A stretch of DNA of 64,000 bases from Crossaster papposus (taxonomy: Eukaryota > Echinodermata > Asteroidea > Velatida > Solasteridae): positions 310,001-374,000 of the forward strand of contig JBAIAA010000538.1 of assembly GCA_037893245.1 (NCBI GenBank), in the 5' to 3' direction. Of this stretch, positions 12,586-25,717 are shown piece by piece. The translations under genes and the position numbers were made by a program. The notes under the pieces were generated by a model. That model ran no database searches. It was not told where the DNA came from and saw nothing but the letters and a program-made list of their open reading frames with translations. The stretch's first letter is position 1. Every line of letters begins with the position of its first letter.

Positions 12586-14575
12586 ATGCCCCGGGTCAAA
12601 TTGCTAATTTTGCCATTCCTGGAGGCCCCCCTCTATCTCCTAACACCCAGCCCCTTCCCGGGGCATGCTTTCCTTCATGCCCTTATTTGTGGGCGGGGAT
12701 TGTGTGCACAAACCTATGGCGAATTTGAAACGCGTGTGTTAACGTTAACATTTTCAGAAAATCGAAATAAAATACTAACAAAGCATGCCCCGGGTCAAAT
12801 TGCAAATTTTGCCATTACTGGAGGCCCCCTTCTATCTCCTAACACCCAGCCCCTTCCCGGGGCATGCTTTTCTTCATGCCCTTATTTGTGGGCGGGGATT
12901 GTGTGCACAAACCTATGGCGAATTTGAAACGCGTGTGTTAACGTTACAATTTTCAGAAAATCGAAATAAAATACTAACAAAGCATGCCCCGGGTCAAATT
13001 GCTAATTTTGCCATTCCTGGAGGCCCCCCTCTATCTCCTAACACCCAGCCCCTTCCCGGGGCATGCTTTCCTTCATGCCCTTATTTGTGGGCGGGGATTG
13101 TGTGCACAAACCTATGGCGAATTTGAAACGCGTGTGTTAACGTTACAATTTTCAGAAAATCGAAATAAAATACTAACAAAGCATGCCCCGGGTCAAATTG
13201 CTAATTTTGCCATTCCTGGAGGCCCCCCTCTATCTCCTAGCACCCAGCCCCTTCCCGGGGCATGCTTTCCTTCATGCCCTTATTTGTGGGCGGGGATTGT
13301 GTGCACAAACCTATGGCGAATTTGAAACGCGTGTGTTAACGTTAACATTTTCAGAAAATATAAATAAAATACTAACAAAGCATGCCCCGGGTCAAATTGC
13401 TAATTATGCCATTCCTGGAGGCCCCCCTCTATCTCCTAACACCCAGCCCCTTCCCGGGGCATGCTTTCCTTCATGCCCTTATTTGTGGGCGGGGATTGTG
13501 TGCACAAACCTATGGCGAATTTGTAAAGCGTGTGTTAACGTTAAAATGTTCAGAAAATCTAAATAAAATACTAACAAAGCATGCCCCGGGTCAAATTGCT
13601 AATTTTGCAATTCCTGGAGGCCCCCCTCTATCTCCTAACACCCAGCCCCTTCCCGGGGCATGCTTTCCTTCATGCCCTTATTTGTGGGCGGGGATTGTGT
13701 GCACAAACCTATGGCGAATTTGAAACGCGTGTGTTAACGTTAAAATTTTCAGACAATCGAAATAAAATACTAACAAAGCATGCCCCGGGTCAAATTGCTA
13801 ATTTTGCCATTCCTGGAGGCCCCCCTCTATCTTCTAACACCCAGCCCCTTCCCGGGGCATGCTTTCCTTCATGCCCTTATTTGTGGGCGGGGATTGTGTG
13901 CACAAACCTATGGCGAATTTGAAACGCGTGTGTTAACGTTACAATTTTCAAAAAATCGAAATAAAATACTAACAAAGCATGCCCCGGGTCAAATTGCTAA
14001 TGTTGCCATTCCTGGAGGCCCCCCTCTATCTCCTAACACCCAGCCCCTTCCCGGGGCATGCTTTCCTTCATGCCCTTATTTGTGGGCGGAGATTGTGTGC
14101 ACAAACCTATGGCGAATTTGAAACGCGTGTGTTAACGTTAAAATTGTCAGAAAATCGAAATAAAATATTAACAAAGCATGCCCCGGGTCGAATTGCTAAT
14201 TTTGCCATTCCTGGAGGCCCCCCTCTATCTCCTAACACCCAGCCCCTTCCCGGGGCATGCTTTCCTTCATGCCCTTATTTGTGGGCGGGGATTGTGTGCA
14301 CAAACCTATGGCGAATTTGAAACGCGTGTGTTAACGTTAACATTTTCAGAAAATCGAAATAAAATACTAACAAAGCATGCCCCGGGTCAAATTGCTAATT
14401 TTGCCATTCCTGGAGGCCCCCCTCTATCTCCTAACACCCAGCCCCTTCCCGGGGCATGCTTTCCTTCATGCCCTTATTTGTGGGCGGGGATTGTGTGCAC
14501 AAACCTATGGCGAATTTGAAACGCGTGTGTTAACGTTAACATTTTCAGAAAATCGAAATAAAATACTAACAAAGC

Positions 14576-15212
14576 ATGCCCCGGGTCAAATTGCAAATTT
14601 TGCCATTCCTGGAGGCCCCCTTCTATCTCCTAACACCCAGCCCCTTCCCGGGGCATGCTTTCCTTCATGCCCTTATTTGTGGGCGGGGATTGTGTGCACA
14701 AACCTATGGCGAATTTGAAACGCGTGTGTTAACGTTACAATTTTCAGAAAATCGAAATAAAATACTAACAAAGCATGCCCCGGGTCAAATTGCTAATTTT
14801 GCCATTCCTGGAGGCCCCCCTCTATGTCCTAACACCCAGCCCCTTCCCGGGGCATGCTTTCCTTCATGCCCTTATTTGTGGGCGGGGATTGTGTGCACAA
14901 ACCTATGGCGAATTTGAAACGCGTGTGTTAACGTTAAAATGTTCAGAAAATCGAAATAAAATACTAACAAAGCATGCCCCGGGTCAAATTGCTAATTTTG
15001 CCATTTCTGGAGGCCCCCCTCTATCTCGTAACACACAGCCCCTTCCCGGGGCATGCTTTCCTTCATGCCCTTATTTGTGGGCGGGGATTGTGTGCACAAA
15101 CATATGGCGAATTTGAAACGCGTGTGTTAACGTTAAAATTTTCAGAAAATCGAAATAAAATACTAACAAAGCATGCCCCGGGTCAAATTGCTAATTTTGC
15201 CATTCCTGGAGG
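14576..15212. repeat. Segment duplicated at 18356-18992 (19-monomer offset)
   Basis: Three successive monomers have a distinctive order: TTGCAAATT with CCCCCTTCTAT, then CTCTATGTCCTAAC, then CCATTTCTGG with CTCGTAACACACAGCC and AAACATATGG. The same order recurs at 18356, 18555 and 18754 (offset 3780). The one-base shortfall from 19 x 199 is explained by GGCCCCCTCTAT near 15213. Confidence 0.85.
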
Positions 15213-15768
15213 CCCCCTCTATCTCCTAACACCCAGCCCCTTCCCGGGGCATGCTTTCCTTCATGCCCTTATTTGTGGGCGGGGATTGTGTGCACAAACC
15301 TATGGCGAATTTGAAACGCGTGTGTTAACGTTAACATTTTCAGAAAATCGAAATAAAATACTAACAAAGCATGCCCCGGGTCAAATTGCTAATTTTGCCA
15401 TTCCTGGAGGCCCCCCTCTATCTCCTAACACCCAGCCCCTTCCCGGGGCATGCTTTCCTTCATGCCCTTATTTGTGGGCGGGGATTGTGTGCACAAACCT
15501 ATGGCGAATTTGAAACGCGTGTGTTAACGTTAACATTTTCAGAAAATCGAAATAAAATACTAACAAAGCATGCCCCGGGTCAAATTGCTAATTTTGCCAT
15601 TCCTGGAGGCCCCCCTCTATCTCCTAACACCCAGCCCCTTCCCGGGGCATGCTTTCCTTCATGCCCTTATTTGTGGGCGGGGATTGTGTGCACAAACCTA
15701 TGGCGAATTTGAAACGCGTGTGTTAACGTTAACATTTTCAGAAAATCGAAATAAAATACTAACAAAGC

Positions 15769-18554
15769 ATGCCCCGGTTCAAATTGCTAATTTTGCCATT
15801 CCTGGAGGCCCCCCTCTATCTCCTAACACCCAGCCCCTTCCCGGGGCATGCTTTCCTTCATGCCCTTATTTGTGGGCGGGGATTGTGTGCACAAACCTAT
15901 GGCGAATTTGAAACGCGTGTGTTAACGTTAACATTTTCAGAAAATCGAAATAAAATACTAACAAAGCATGCCCCGGGTCAAATTGCTAATGTTGCCATTC
16001 CTGGAGGCCCCCCTCTATCTCCTAACACCCAGCCCCTTCCCGGGGCATGCTTTCCTTCATGCCCTTATTTGTGGGCGGGGATTGTGTGCACAAACCTATG
16101 GCGAATTTGAAACGCGTGTGTTAACGTTAACATTTTCAGAAAATCGAAATAAAATACTAACAAAGCATGCCCCGGGTCAAATTGCTAATTTTGCCATTCC
16201 TGGAGGCCCCCCTCTATCTCCTAACACCCAGCCCCTTCCCGGGGCATGCTTTCCTTCATGCCCTTATTTGTGGGCGGGGATTGTGTGCACAAACCTATGG
16301 CGAATTTGAAACGCGTGTGTTAACGTTAACATTTTCAGAAAATCAAAATAAAATACTAACAAAGCATGCCCCGGGTCAAATTGCTAATTTTGCCATTCCT
16401 GGAGGCCCCCCTCTATCTCCTAACACCCAGCCCCTTCCCGGGGCATGCTTTCCTTCATGCCCTTATTTGTGGGCGGGGATTGTGTGCACAAACCTATGGC
16501 GAATTTGAAACGCGTGTGTTAACGTTAACATTTTCAGAAAATCGAAATAAAATACTAACAAAGCATGTCCCGGGTCAAATTGCTAATTTTGCCATTCCTG
16601 GAGGCCCCCTTCTATCTCCTAACACCCAGCCCCTTCCCGGGGCATGCTTTCCTTCATGCCCTTATTTGTGGGCGGGGATTGTGTGCACAAACCTATGGCG
16701 AATTTGAAACGCGTGTGTTAACGTTAACATTTTCAGAAAATCGAAATAAAATACTAACAAAGCATGCCCCGGGTCAAATTGCTAATTTTGCCATTCCTGG
16801 AGGCCCCCCTCTATCTCCTAACACCCAGCCCCTTCCCGGGGCATGCTTTCCTTCATGCCCTTATTTGTGGGCGGGGATTGTGTGCACAAACCTATGGCGA
16901 ATTTGAAACGCGTGTGTTAACGTTAACATTTTCAGAAAATCGAAATAAAATACTAACAAAGCATGCCCCGGGTCAAATTGCAAATTTTGCCATTCCTGGA
17001 GGCCCCCTTCTATCTCCTAACACCCAGCCCCTTCCCGGGGCATGCTTTCCTTCATGCCCTTATTTGTGGGCGGGGATTGTGTGCACAAACCTATGGCGAA
17101 TTTGAAACGCGTGTGTTAACGTTAACATTTTCAGAAAATCGAAATAAAATACTAACAAAGCATGCCCCGGTTCAAATTGCTAATTTTGCCATTCCTGGAG
17201 GCCCCCCTCTATGTCCTAACACCCAGCCCCTTCCCGGGGCATGCTTTCCTTCATGCCCTTATTTGTGGGCGGGGATTGTGTGCACAAACCTATGGCGAAT
17301 TTGAAACGCGTGTGTTAACGTTAACATTTTCAGAAAATCGAAATAAAATACTAACAAAGCATGCCCCGGGTCAAATTGCTAATGTTGCCATTCCTGGAGG
17401 CCCCCCTCTATCTCCTAACACCCAGCCCCTTCCCGGGGCATGCTTTCCTTCATGCCCTTATTTGTGGGCGGGGATTGTGTGCACAAACCTATGGCGAATT
17501 TGAAACGCGTGTGTTAACGTTAACATTTTCAGAAAATCGAAATAAAATACTAACAAAGCATGCCCCGGGTCAAATTGCTAATTTTGCCATTCCTGGAGGC
17601 CCCCCTCTATCTCCTAACACCCAGCCCCTTCCCGGGGCATGCTTTCCTTCATGCCCTTATTTGTGGGCGGGGATTGTGTGCACAAACCTATGGCGAATTT
17701 GAAACGCGTGTGTTAACGTTAACATTTTCAGAAAATCAAAATAAAATACTAACAAAGCATGCCCCGGGTCAAATTGCTAATTTTGCCATTCCTGGAGGCC
17801 CCCCTCTATCTCCTAACACCCAGCCCCTTCCCGGGGCATGCTTTCCTTCATGCCCTTATTTGTGGGCGGGGATTGTGTGCACAAACCTATGGCGAATTTG
17901 AAACGCGTGTGTTAACGTTAACATTTTCAGAAAATCGAAATAAAATACTAACAAAGCATGCCCCGGGTCAAATTGCTAATTTTGCCATTCCTGGAGGCCC
18001 CCTTCTATCTCCTAACACCCAGCCCCTTCCCGGGGCATGCTTTCCTTCATGCCCTTATTTGTGGGCGGGGATTGTGTGCACAAACCTATTGCGAATTTGA
18101 AACGCGTGTGTTAACGTTAACATTTTCAGAAAATCGAAATAAAATACTAACAAAGCATGCCCCGGGTCAAATTGATAATTTTGCCATTCCTGGAGGCCCC
18201 CCTCTATCTCCTAACACCCAGCCCCTTCCCGGGGCATGCTTTCCTTCATGCCCTTATTTGTGGGCGGGGATTGTGTGCACAAACCTATGGCGAATTTGAA
18301 ACGCGTGTGTTAACGTTAACATTTTCAGAAAATCGAAATAAAATACTAACAAAGCATGCCCCGGGTCAAATTGCAAATTTTGCCATTCCTGGAGGCCCCC
18401 TTCTATCTCCTAACACCCAGCCCCTTCCCGGGGCATGCTTTCCTTCATGCCCTTATTTGTGGGCGGGGATTGTGTGCACAAACCTATGGCGAATTTGAAA
18501 CGCGTGTGTTAACGTTACAATTTTCAGAAAATCGAAATAAAATACTAACAAAGC
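15769..18554. repeat. Seven-monomer higher-order repeat, two copies (1393 bp)
   Basis: Copy one is 15769-17161 and copy two 17162-18554. The variant order is CCCCGGTTCAAATT, then GCTAATGTTGCC, then AAAATCAAAATAAA, then CCCCCTTCTAT, and finally TTGCAAATT. Parts of the same series recur at 20744 (25 monomers after 15769) and 25321 (23 monomers after 20744), so this is a widely redistributed module. Confidence 0.85.
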
Positions 18555-18699
18555 ATGCCCCGGGTCAAATTGCTAATTTTGCCATTCCTGGAGGCCCCCC
18601 TCTATGTCCTAACACCCAGCCCCTTCCCGGGGCATGCTTTCCTTCATGCCCTTATTTGTGGGCGGGGATTGTGTGCACAAACCTATGGCGAATTTGAAA

Positions 18700-20990
18700 C
18701 GCGTGTGTTAACGTTAAAATGTTCAGAAAATCGAAATAAAATACTAACAAAGCATGCCCCGGGTCAAATTGCTAATTTTGCCATTTCTGGAGGCCCCCCT
18801 CTATCTCGTAACACACAGCCCCTTCCCGGGGCATGCTTTCCTTCATGCCCTTATTTGTGGGCGGGGATTGTGTGCACAAACATATGGCGAATTTGAAACG
18901 CGTGTGTTAACGTTACAATTTTCAGAAAATCGAAATAAAATACTAACAAAGCATGCCCCGGGTCAAATTGCTAATTTTGCCATTCCTGGAGGCCCCCCTC
19001 TATCTCCTAACACCCAGCCCCTTCCCGGGGCATGCTTTCCTTCATGCCCTTATTTGTGGGCGGGGATTGTGTGCACAAACCTATGGCGAATTTGAAACGC
19101 GTGTGTTAACGTTACAATTTTCAGAAAATCGAAATAAAATACTAACAAAGCATGCCCCGGGTCAAATTGCTAATTTTGCCATTCCTGGAGGCCCCCCTCT
19201 ATCTCCTAACACCCAGCCCCTTCCCGGGGCATGCTTTCCTTCATGCCCTTATTTGTGGGCTGGGATTGTGTGCACAAACCTATGGCGAATTTGAAACGCG
19301 TGTGTTAACGTTAACATTTTCAGAAAATCGAAATAAAATACTAACAAAGCATGCCCCGGGTCAAATTGCTAATTTTGCCATTCCTGGAGGCCCCCCTCTA
19401 TCTCCTAACACCCAGCCCCTTCCCGGGGCATGCTTTCCTTCATGCCCTTATTTGTGGGCGGGGATTGTGTGCACAAACCTATGGCGAATTTGAAACGCGT
19501 GTGTTAACGTTAACATTTTCAGAAAATCGAAATAAAATACTAACAAAGCATGCCCCGGGTCAAATTGCTAATTTTGCCATTCCTGGAGGCCCCCCTCTAT
19601 CTCCTAACACCCAGCCCCTTCCCGGGGCATGCTTTCCTTCATGCCCTTATTTGTGGGCGGGGATTGTGTGCACAAACCTATGGCGAATTTGAAACGCGTG
19701 TGTTAACGTTAACATTTTCAGAAAATCGAAATAAAATACTAACAAAGCATGCCCCGGGTCAAATTGCTAATTTTGCCATTCCTGGAGGCCCCCCTCTATC
19801 TCCTAACACCCAGCCCCTTCCCGGGGCATGCTTTCCTTCATGCCCTTATTTGTGGGCGGGGATTGTGTGCACAAACCTATGGCGAATTTGAAACGCGTGT
19901 GTTAACGTTAACATTTTCAGAAAATCGAAATAAAATACTAACAAAGCATGCCCCGGGTCAAATTGCTAATTTTGCCATTCCTGGAGGCCCCCCTCTATCT
20001 CCTAACACCCAGCCCCTTCCCGGGGCATGCTTTCCTTCATGCCCTTATTTGTGGGCGGGGATTGTGTGCACAAACCTATGGCGAATTTGAAACGCGTGTG
20101 TTAACGTTAACATTTTCAGAAAATCGAAATAAAATACTAACAAAGCATGCCCCGGGTCAAATTGCTAATTTTGCCATTCCTGGAGGCCCCCCTCTATCTC
20201 CTAACACCCAGCCCCTTCCCGGGGCATGCTTTCCTTCATGCCCTTATTTGTGGGCGGGGATTGTGTGCACAAACCTATGGCGAATTTGAAACGCGTGTGT
20301 TAACGTTAACATTTTCAGAAAATCGAAATAAAATACTAACAAAGCATGCCCCGGGTCAAATTGCTAATTTTGCCATTCCTGGAGGCCCCCCTCTATCTCC
20401 TAACACCCAGCCCCTTCCCGGGGCATGCTTTCCTTCATGCCCTTATTTGTGGGCGGGGATTGTGTGCACAAACCTATGGCGAATTTGAAACGCGTGTGTT
20501 AACGTTAACATTTTCAGAAAATCGAAATAAAATACTAACAAAGCATGCCCCGGGTCAAATTGCTAATTTTGCCATTCCTGGAGGCCCCCCTCTATCTCCT
20601 AACACCCATTCCCTTCCCGGGGCATGCTTTCCTTCATGCCCTTATTTGTGGGCGGGGATTGTGTGCACAAACCTATGGCGAATTTGAAACGCGTGTGTTA
20701 ACGTTAACATTTTCAGAAAATCGAAATAAAATACTAACAAAGCATGCCCCGGTTCAAATTGCTAATTTTGCCATTCCTGGAGGCCCCCCTCTATCTCCTA
20801 ACACCCAGCCCCTTCCCGGGGCATGCTTTCCTTCATGCCCTTATTTGTGGGCGGGGATTGTGTGCACAAACCTATGGCGAATTTGAAACGCGTGTGTTAA
20901 CGTTAACATTTTCAGAAAATCGAAATAAAATACTAACAAAGCATGCCCCGGGTCAAATTGCTAATGTTGCCATTCCTGGAGGCCCCCCTC
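18700..20990. repeat. Segment duplicated at about 23277-25567 (23-monomer offset, 4577 bp)
   Basis: Matching markers at constant 4577-bp spacing are CTCGTAACACACAGCC (monomers 18754/23331), TTTGTGGGCTGGGG (19152/23729), CACCCATTCCCTTCC (20346/24923) and CCCCGGTTCAAATT (20744/25321). The first copy contains the most homogeneous run of the array. The copies differ by a few substitutions, including TTCACGGGG near 25391. Confidence 0.85.
19351..19549 (+). repeat. Representative consensus-like satellite monomer (subfamily B)
   Basis: This monomer lies in the most homogeneous stretch and serves as a reference. A 15-bp inverted repeat has arms AAAGCATGCCCCGGG (19346-19360) and CCCGGGGCATGCTTT (19422-19436) with a 61-bp spacer. 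A GC-rich patch GGGCGGGG and a GTGCAC site follow. Next come TGGCGAATTTG, an ACGCGT site, and the perfect 12-bp palindrome GTTAACGTTAAC (19503-19514). The unit ends in an AT-rich stretch. I see no CENP-B-box-like 17-mer on either strand. Bases around the palindrome are the most variable part: TTAACATTTT, TTAAAATTTT, TTACAATTTT and TTAAAATGTT occur in different monomers. Confidence 0.9.
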
Positions 20991-21539
20991 TATCTCCTAA
21001 CACCCAGCCCCTTCCCGGGGCATGCTGTCCTTCATGCCCTTATTTGTGGGCGGGGATTGTGTGCACAAACCTATGGCGAATTTGAAACGCGTGTGTTAAC
21101 GTTAACATTTTCAGAAAATCGAAATAAAATACTAACAAAGCATGCCCCGGGTCAAATTGCTAATTTTGCCATTCCTGGAGGCCCCCCTCTATCTCCTAAC
21201 ACCCAGCCCCTTCCCGGGGCATGCTTTCCTTCATGCCCTTATTTGTGGGCGGGGATTGTGTGCACAAACCTATGGCGAATTTGAAACGCGTGTGTTAACG
21301 TTAACATTTTCAGAAAATCAAAATAAAATACTAACAAAGCATGCCCCGGGTCAAATTGCTAATTTTGCCATTCCTGGAGGCCCCCCTCTATCTCCTAACA
21401 CCCAGCCCCTTCCCGGGGCATGCTTTCCTTCATGCCCTTATTTGTGGGCGGGGATTGTGTGCACAAACCTATGGCGAATTTGAAACGCGTGTGTTAACGT
21501 TAACATTTTCAGAAAATCGAAATAAAATACTAACAAAGC

Positions 21540-23927
21540 ATGCCCCGGGTCAAATTGCTAATTTTGCCATTCCTGGAGGCCCCCTTCTATCTCCTAACAC
21601 CCAGCCCCTTCCCGGGCCATGCTTTCCTTCATGCCCTTATTTGTGGGCGGGGATTGTGTGCACAAACCTATGGCGAATTTGAAACGCGTGTGTTAACGTT
21701 AAAATGTTCAGAAAATCGAAATAAAATACTAACAAAGCATGCCCCGGGTCAAATTGCTAATTTTGCCATTTCTGGAGGCCCCCCTCTATCTCGTAACACA
21801 CAGCCCCTTCCCGGGGCATGCTTTCCTTCATGCCCTTATTTGTGGGCGGAGATTGTGTGCACAAACATATGGCGAATTTGAAACGCGTGTGTTAACGTTA
21901 AAATTTTCAGAAAATCGAAATAAAATACTAACAAAGCATGCCCAGGGTCAAATTGCTAATTTTGCCATTCCTGGAGGCCCCCCTCTATCTCCTAACACCC
22001 AGCCCCTTCCCGGGGCATGCTTTCCTTCATGCCCTTATTTGTGGGCGGGGATTGTGTGCACAAACCTATGGCGAATTTGAAACGCGTGTGTTAACGTTAA
22101 CATTTTCAGAAAATCAAAATAAAATACTAACAAAGCATGCCCCCGGTCAAATTGCTAATTTTGCCATTCCTGGAGGCCCCCCTCTATCTCCTAACACCCA
22201 GCCCCTTCCCGGGGCATGCTTTCCTTCATGCCCTTATTTGTGGGCGGGGATTGTGTGCACAAACCTATGGCGAATTTGAAACGCGTGTGTTAACGTTAAC
22301 ATTTTCAGAAAATCGAAATAAAATACTAACAAAGCATGCCCCGGGTCAAATTGCTAATTTTGCCATTCCTGGAGGCCCCCTTCTATCTCCTAACACCCAG
22401 CCCCTTCCCGGGGCATGCTTTCCTTCATGCCCTTATTTGTGGGCGGGGATTGTGTGCACAAACCTATGGCGAATTTGAAACGCGTGTGTTAACGTTAAAA
22501 TGTTCAGAAAATCGAAATAAAATACTAACAAAGCATGCCCCGGGTCAAATTGCTAATTTTGCCATTTCTGGAGGCCCCCCTCTATCTCGTAACACACAGC
22601 CCCTTCCCGGGGCATGCTTTCCTTCATGCCCTTATTTGTGGGCGGGGATTGTGTGCACAAACATATGGCGAATTTGAAACGCGTGTGTTAACGTTAAAAT
22701 TTTCAGAAAATCGAAATAAAATACTAACAAAGCATGCCCAGGGTCAAATTGCTAATTTTGCCATTCCTGGAGGCCCCCCTCTATCTCCTAACACCCAGCC
22801 CCTTCCCGGGGCATGCTTTCCTTCATGCCCTTATTTGTGGGCGGGGATTGTGTGCACAAACCTATGGCGAATTTGAAACGCGTGTGTTAACGTTACAATT
22901 TTCAGAAAATCGAAATAAAATACTAACAAAGCATGCCCCGGGTCAAATTGCTAATTTTGCCATTCCTGGAGGCCCCCCTCTATCTCCTAACACCCAGCGC
23001 CTTCCCGGGGCATGCTTTCCTTCATGCCCTTATTTGTGGGCGGGGATTGTGTGCACAAACCTATGGCGAATTTGAAACGCGTGTGTTAACGTTAACATTT
23101 TCAGAAAATCGAAATAAAATACTAACAAAGCATGCCCCGGGTCAAATTGCTAATTTTGCCATTCCTGGAGGCCCCCTTCTATCTCCTAACACCCAGCCCC
23201 TTCCCGGGGCATGCTTTCCTTCATGCCCTTATTTGTGGGCGGGGATTGTGTGCACAAACCTATGGCGAATTTGAAACGCGTGTGTTAACGTTAAAATGTT
23301 CAGAAAATCGAAATAAAATACTAACAAAGCATGCCCCGGGTCAAATTGCTAATTTTGCCATTTCTGGAGGCCCCCCTCTATCTCGTAACACACAGCCCCT
23401 TCCCGGGGCATGCTTTCCTTCATGCCCTTATTTGTGGGCGGGGATTGTGTGCACAAACATATGGCGAATTTGAAACGCGTGTGTTAACGTTAAAATTTTC
23501 AGAAAATCGAAATAAAATACTAACAAAGCATGCCCAGGGTCAAATTGCTAATTTTGCCATTCCTGGAGGCCCCCCTCTATCTCCTAACACCCAGCCCCTT
23601 CCCGGGGCATGCTTTCCTTCATGCCCTTATTTGTGGGCGGGGATTGTGTGCACAAACCTATGGCGAATTTGAAACGCGTGTGTTAACGTTACAATTTTCA
23701 GAAAATCGAAATAAAATACTAACAAAGCATGCCCCGGGTCAAATTGCTAATTTTGCCATTCCTGGAGGCCCCCCTCTATCTCCTAACACCCAGCCCCTTC
23801 CCGGGGCATGCTTTCCTTCATGCCCTTATTTGTGGGCTGGGATTGTGTGCACAAACCTATGGCGAATTTGAAACGCGTGTGTTAACGTTAAAATTTTCAG
23901 AAAATCGAAATAAAATACTAACAAAGC
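21540..23927. repeat. Four-monomer higher-order repeat, three copies (796 bp)
   Basis: Copies start at 21540, 22336 and 23132. Each has CCCCCTTCTAT with TTAAAATGTTCAG, then CCATTTCTGG with CTCGTAACACACAGCC and AAACATATGG, then GCATGCCCAGGGTC, then one more monomer. That fourth monomer differs between copies (AAAATCAAAATAAA in the first, CCCAGCGCC in the second). The first copy alone has GGGCGGAGATTG near 21847. Confidence 0.88.
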
Positions 23928-25717
23928 ATGCCCCGGGTCAAATTGCTAATTTTGCCATTCCTGGAGGCCCCCCTCTATCTCCTAACACCCAGCCCCTTCC
24001 CGGGGCATGCTTTCCTTCATGCCCTTATTTGTGGGCGGGGATTGTGTGCACAAACCTATGGCGAATTTGAAACGCGTGTGTTAACGTTAACATTTTCAGA
24101 AAATCGAAATAAAATACTAACAAAGCATGCCCCGGGTCAAATTGCTAATTTTGCCATTCCTGGAGGCCCCCCTCTATCTCCTAACACCCAGCCCCTTCCC
24201 GGGGCATGCTTTCCTTCATGCCCTTATTTGTGGGCGGGGATTGTGTGCACAAACCTATGGCGAATTTGAAACGCGTGTGTTAACGTTAACATTTTCAGAA
24301 AATCGAAATAAAATACTAACAAAGCATGCCCCGGGTCAAATTGCTAATTTTGCCATTCCTGGAGGCCCCCCTCTATCTCCTAACACCCAGCCCCTTCCCG
24401 GGGCATGCTTTCCTTCATGCCCTTATTTGTGGGCGGGGATTGTGTGCACAAACCTATGGCGAATTTGAAACGCGTGTGTTAACGTTAACATTTTCAGAAA
24501 ATCGAAATAAAATACTAACAAAGCATGCCCCGGGTCAAATTGCTAATTTTGCCATTCCTGGAGGCCCCCCTCTATCTCCTAACACCCAGCCCCTTCCCGG
24601 GGCATGCTTTCCTTCATGCCCTTATTTGTGGGCGGGGATTGTGTGCACAAACCTATGGCGAATTTGAAACGCGTGTGTTAACGTTAACATTTTCAGAAAA
24701 TCGAAATAAAATACTAACAAAGCATGCCCCGGGTCAAATTGCTAATTTTGCCATTCCTGGAGGCCCCCCTCTATCTCCTAACACCCAGCCCCTTCCCGGG
24801 GCATGCTTTCCTTCATGCCCTTATTTGTGGGCGGGGATTGTGTGCACAAACCTATGGCGAATTTGAAACGCGTGTGTTAACGTTAAAATTTTCAGAAAAT
24901 CGAAATAAAATACTAACAAAGCATGCCCCGGGTCAAATTGCTAATTTTGCCATTCCTGGAGGCCCCCCTCTATCTCCTAACACCCAGCCCCTTCCCGGGG
25001 CATGCTTTCCTTCATGCCCTTATTTGTGGGCGGGGATTGTGTGCACAAACCTATGGCGAATTTGAAACGCGTGTGTTAACGTTAACATTTTCAGAAAATC
25101 GAAATAAAATACTAACAAAGCATGCCCCGGGTCAAATTGCTAATTTTGCCATTCCTGGAGGCCCCCCTCTATCTCCTAACACCCATTCCCTTCCCGGGGC
25201 ATGCTTTCCTTCATGCCCTTATTTGTGGGCGGGGATTGTGTGCACAAACCTATGGCGAATTTGAAACGCGTGTGTTAACGTTAACATTTTCAGAAAATCG
25301 AAATAAAATACTAACAAAGCATGCCCCGGTTCAAATTGCTAATTTTGCCATTCCTGGAGGCCCCCCTCTATCTCCTAACACCCAGCCCCTTCACGGGGCA
25401 TGCTTTCCTTCATGCCCTTATTTGTGGGCGGGGATTGTGTGCACAAACCTATGGCGAATTTGAAACGCGTGTGTTAACGTTAACATTTTCAGAAAATCGA
25501 AATAAAATACTAACAAAGCATGCCCCGGGTCAAATTGCTAATGTTGCCATTCCTGGAGGCCCCCTCTATCTCCTAACACCCAGCCCCTTCCCGGGGCATG
25601 CTTTCCTTCATGCCCTTATTTGTGGGCGGGGATTGTGTGCACAAACCTATGGCGAATTTGAAACGCGTGTGTTAACGTTAACATTTTCAGAAAATCGAAA
25701 TAAAATACTAACAAAGC

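Noticed and set aside
19351-19549. CENP-B box in the 199-bp monomer
   Set aside because: Neither strand contains the required TTCG....A..CGGG arrangement. The nearest stretches lack half of the essential bases.
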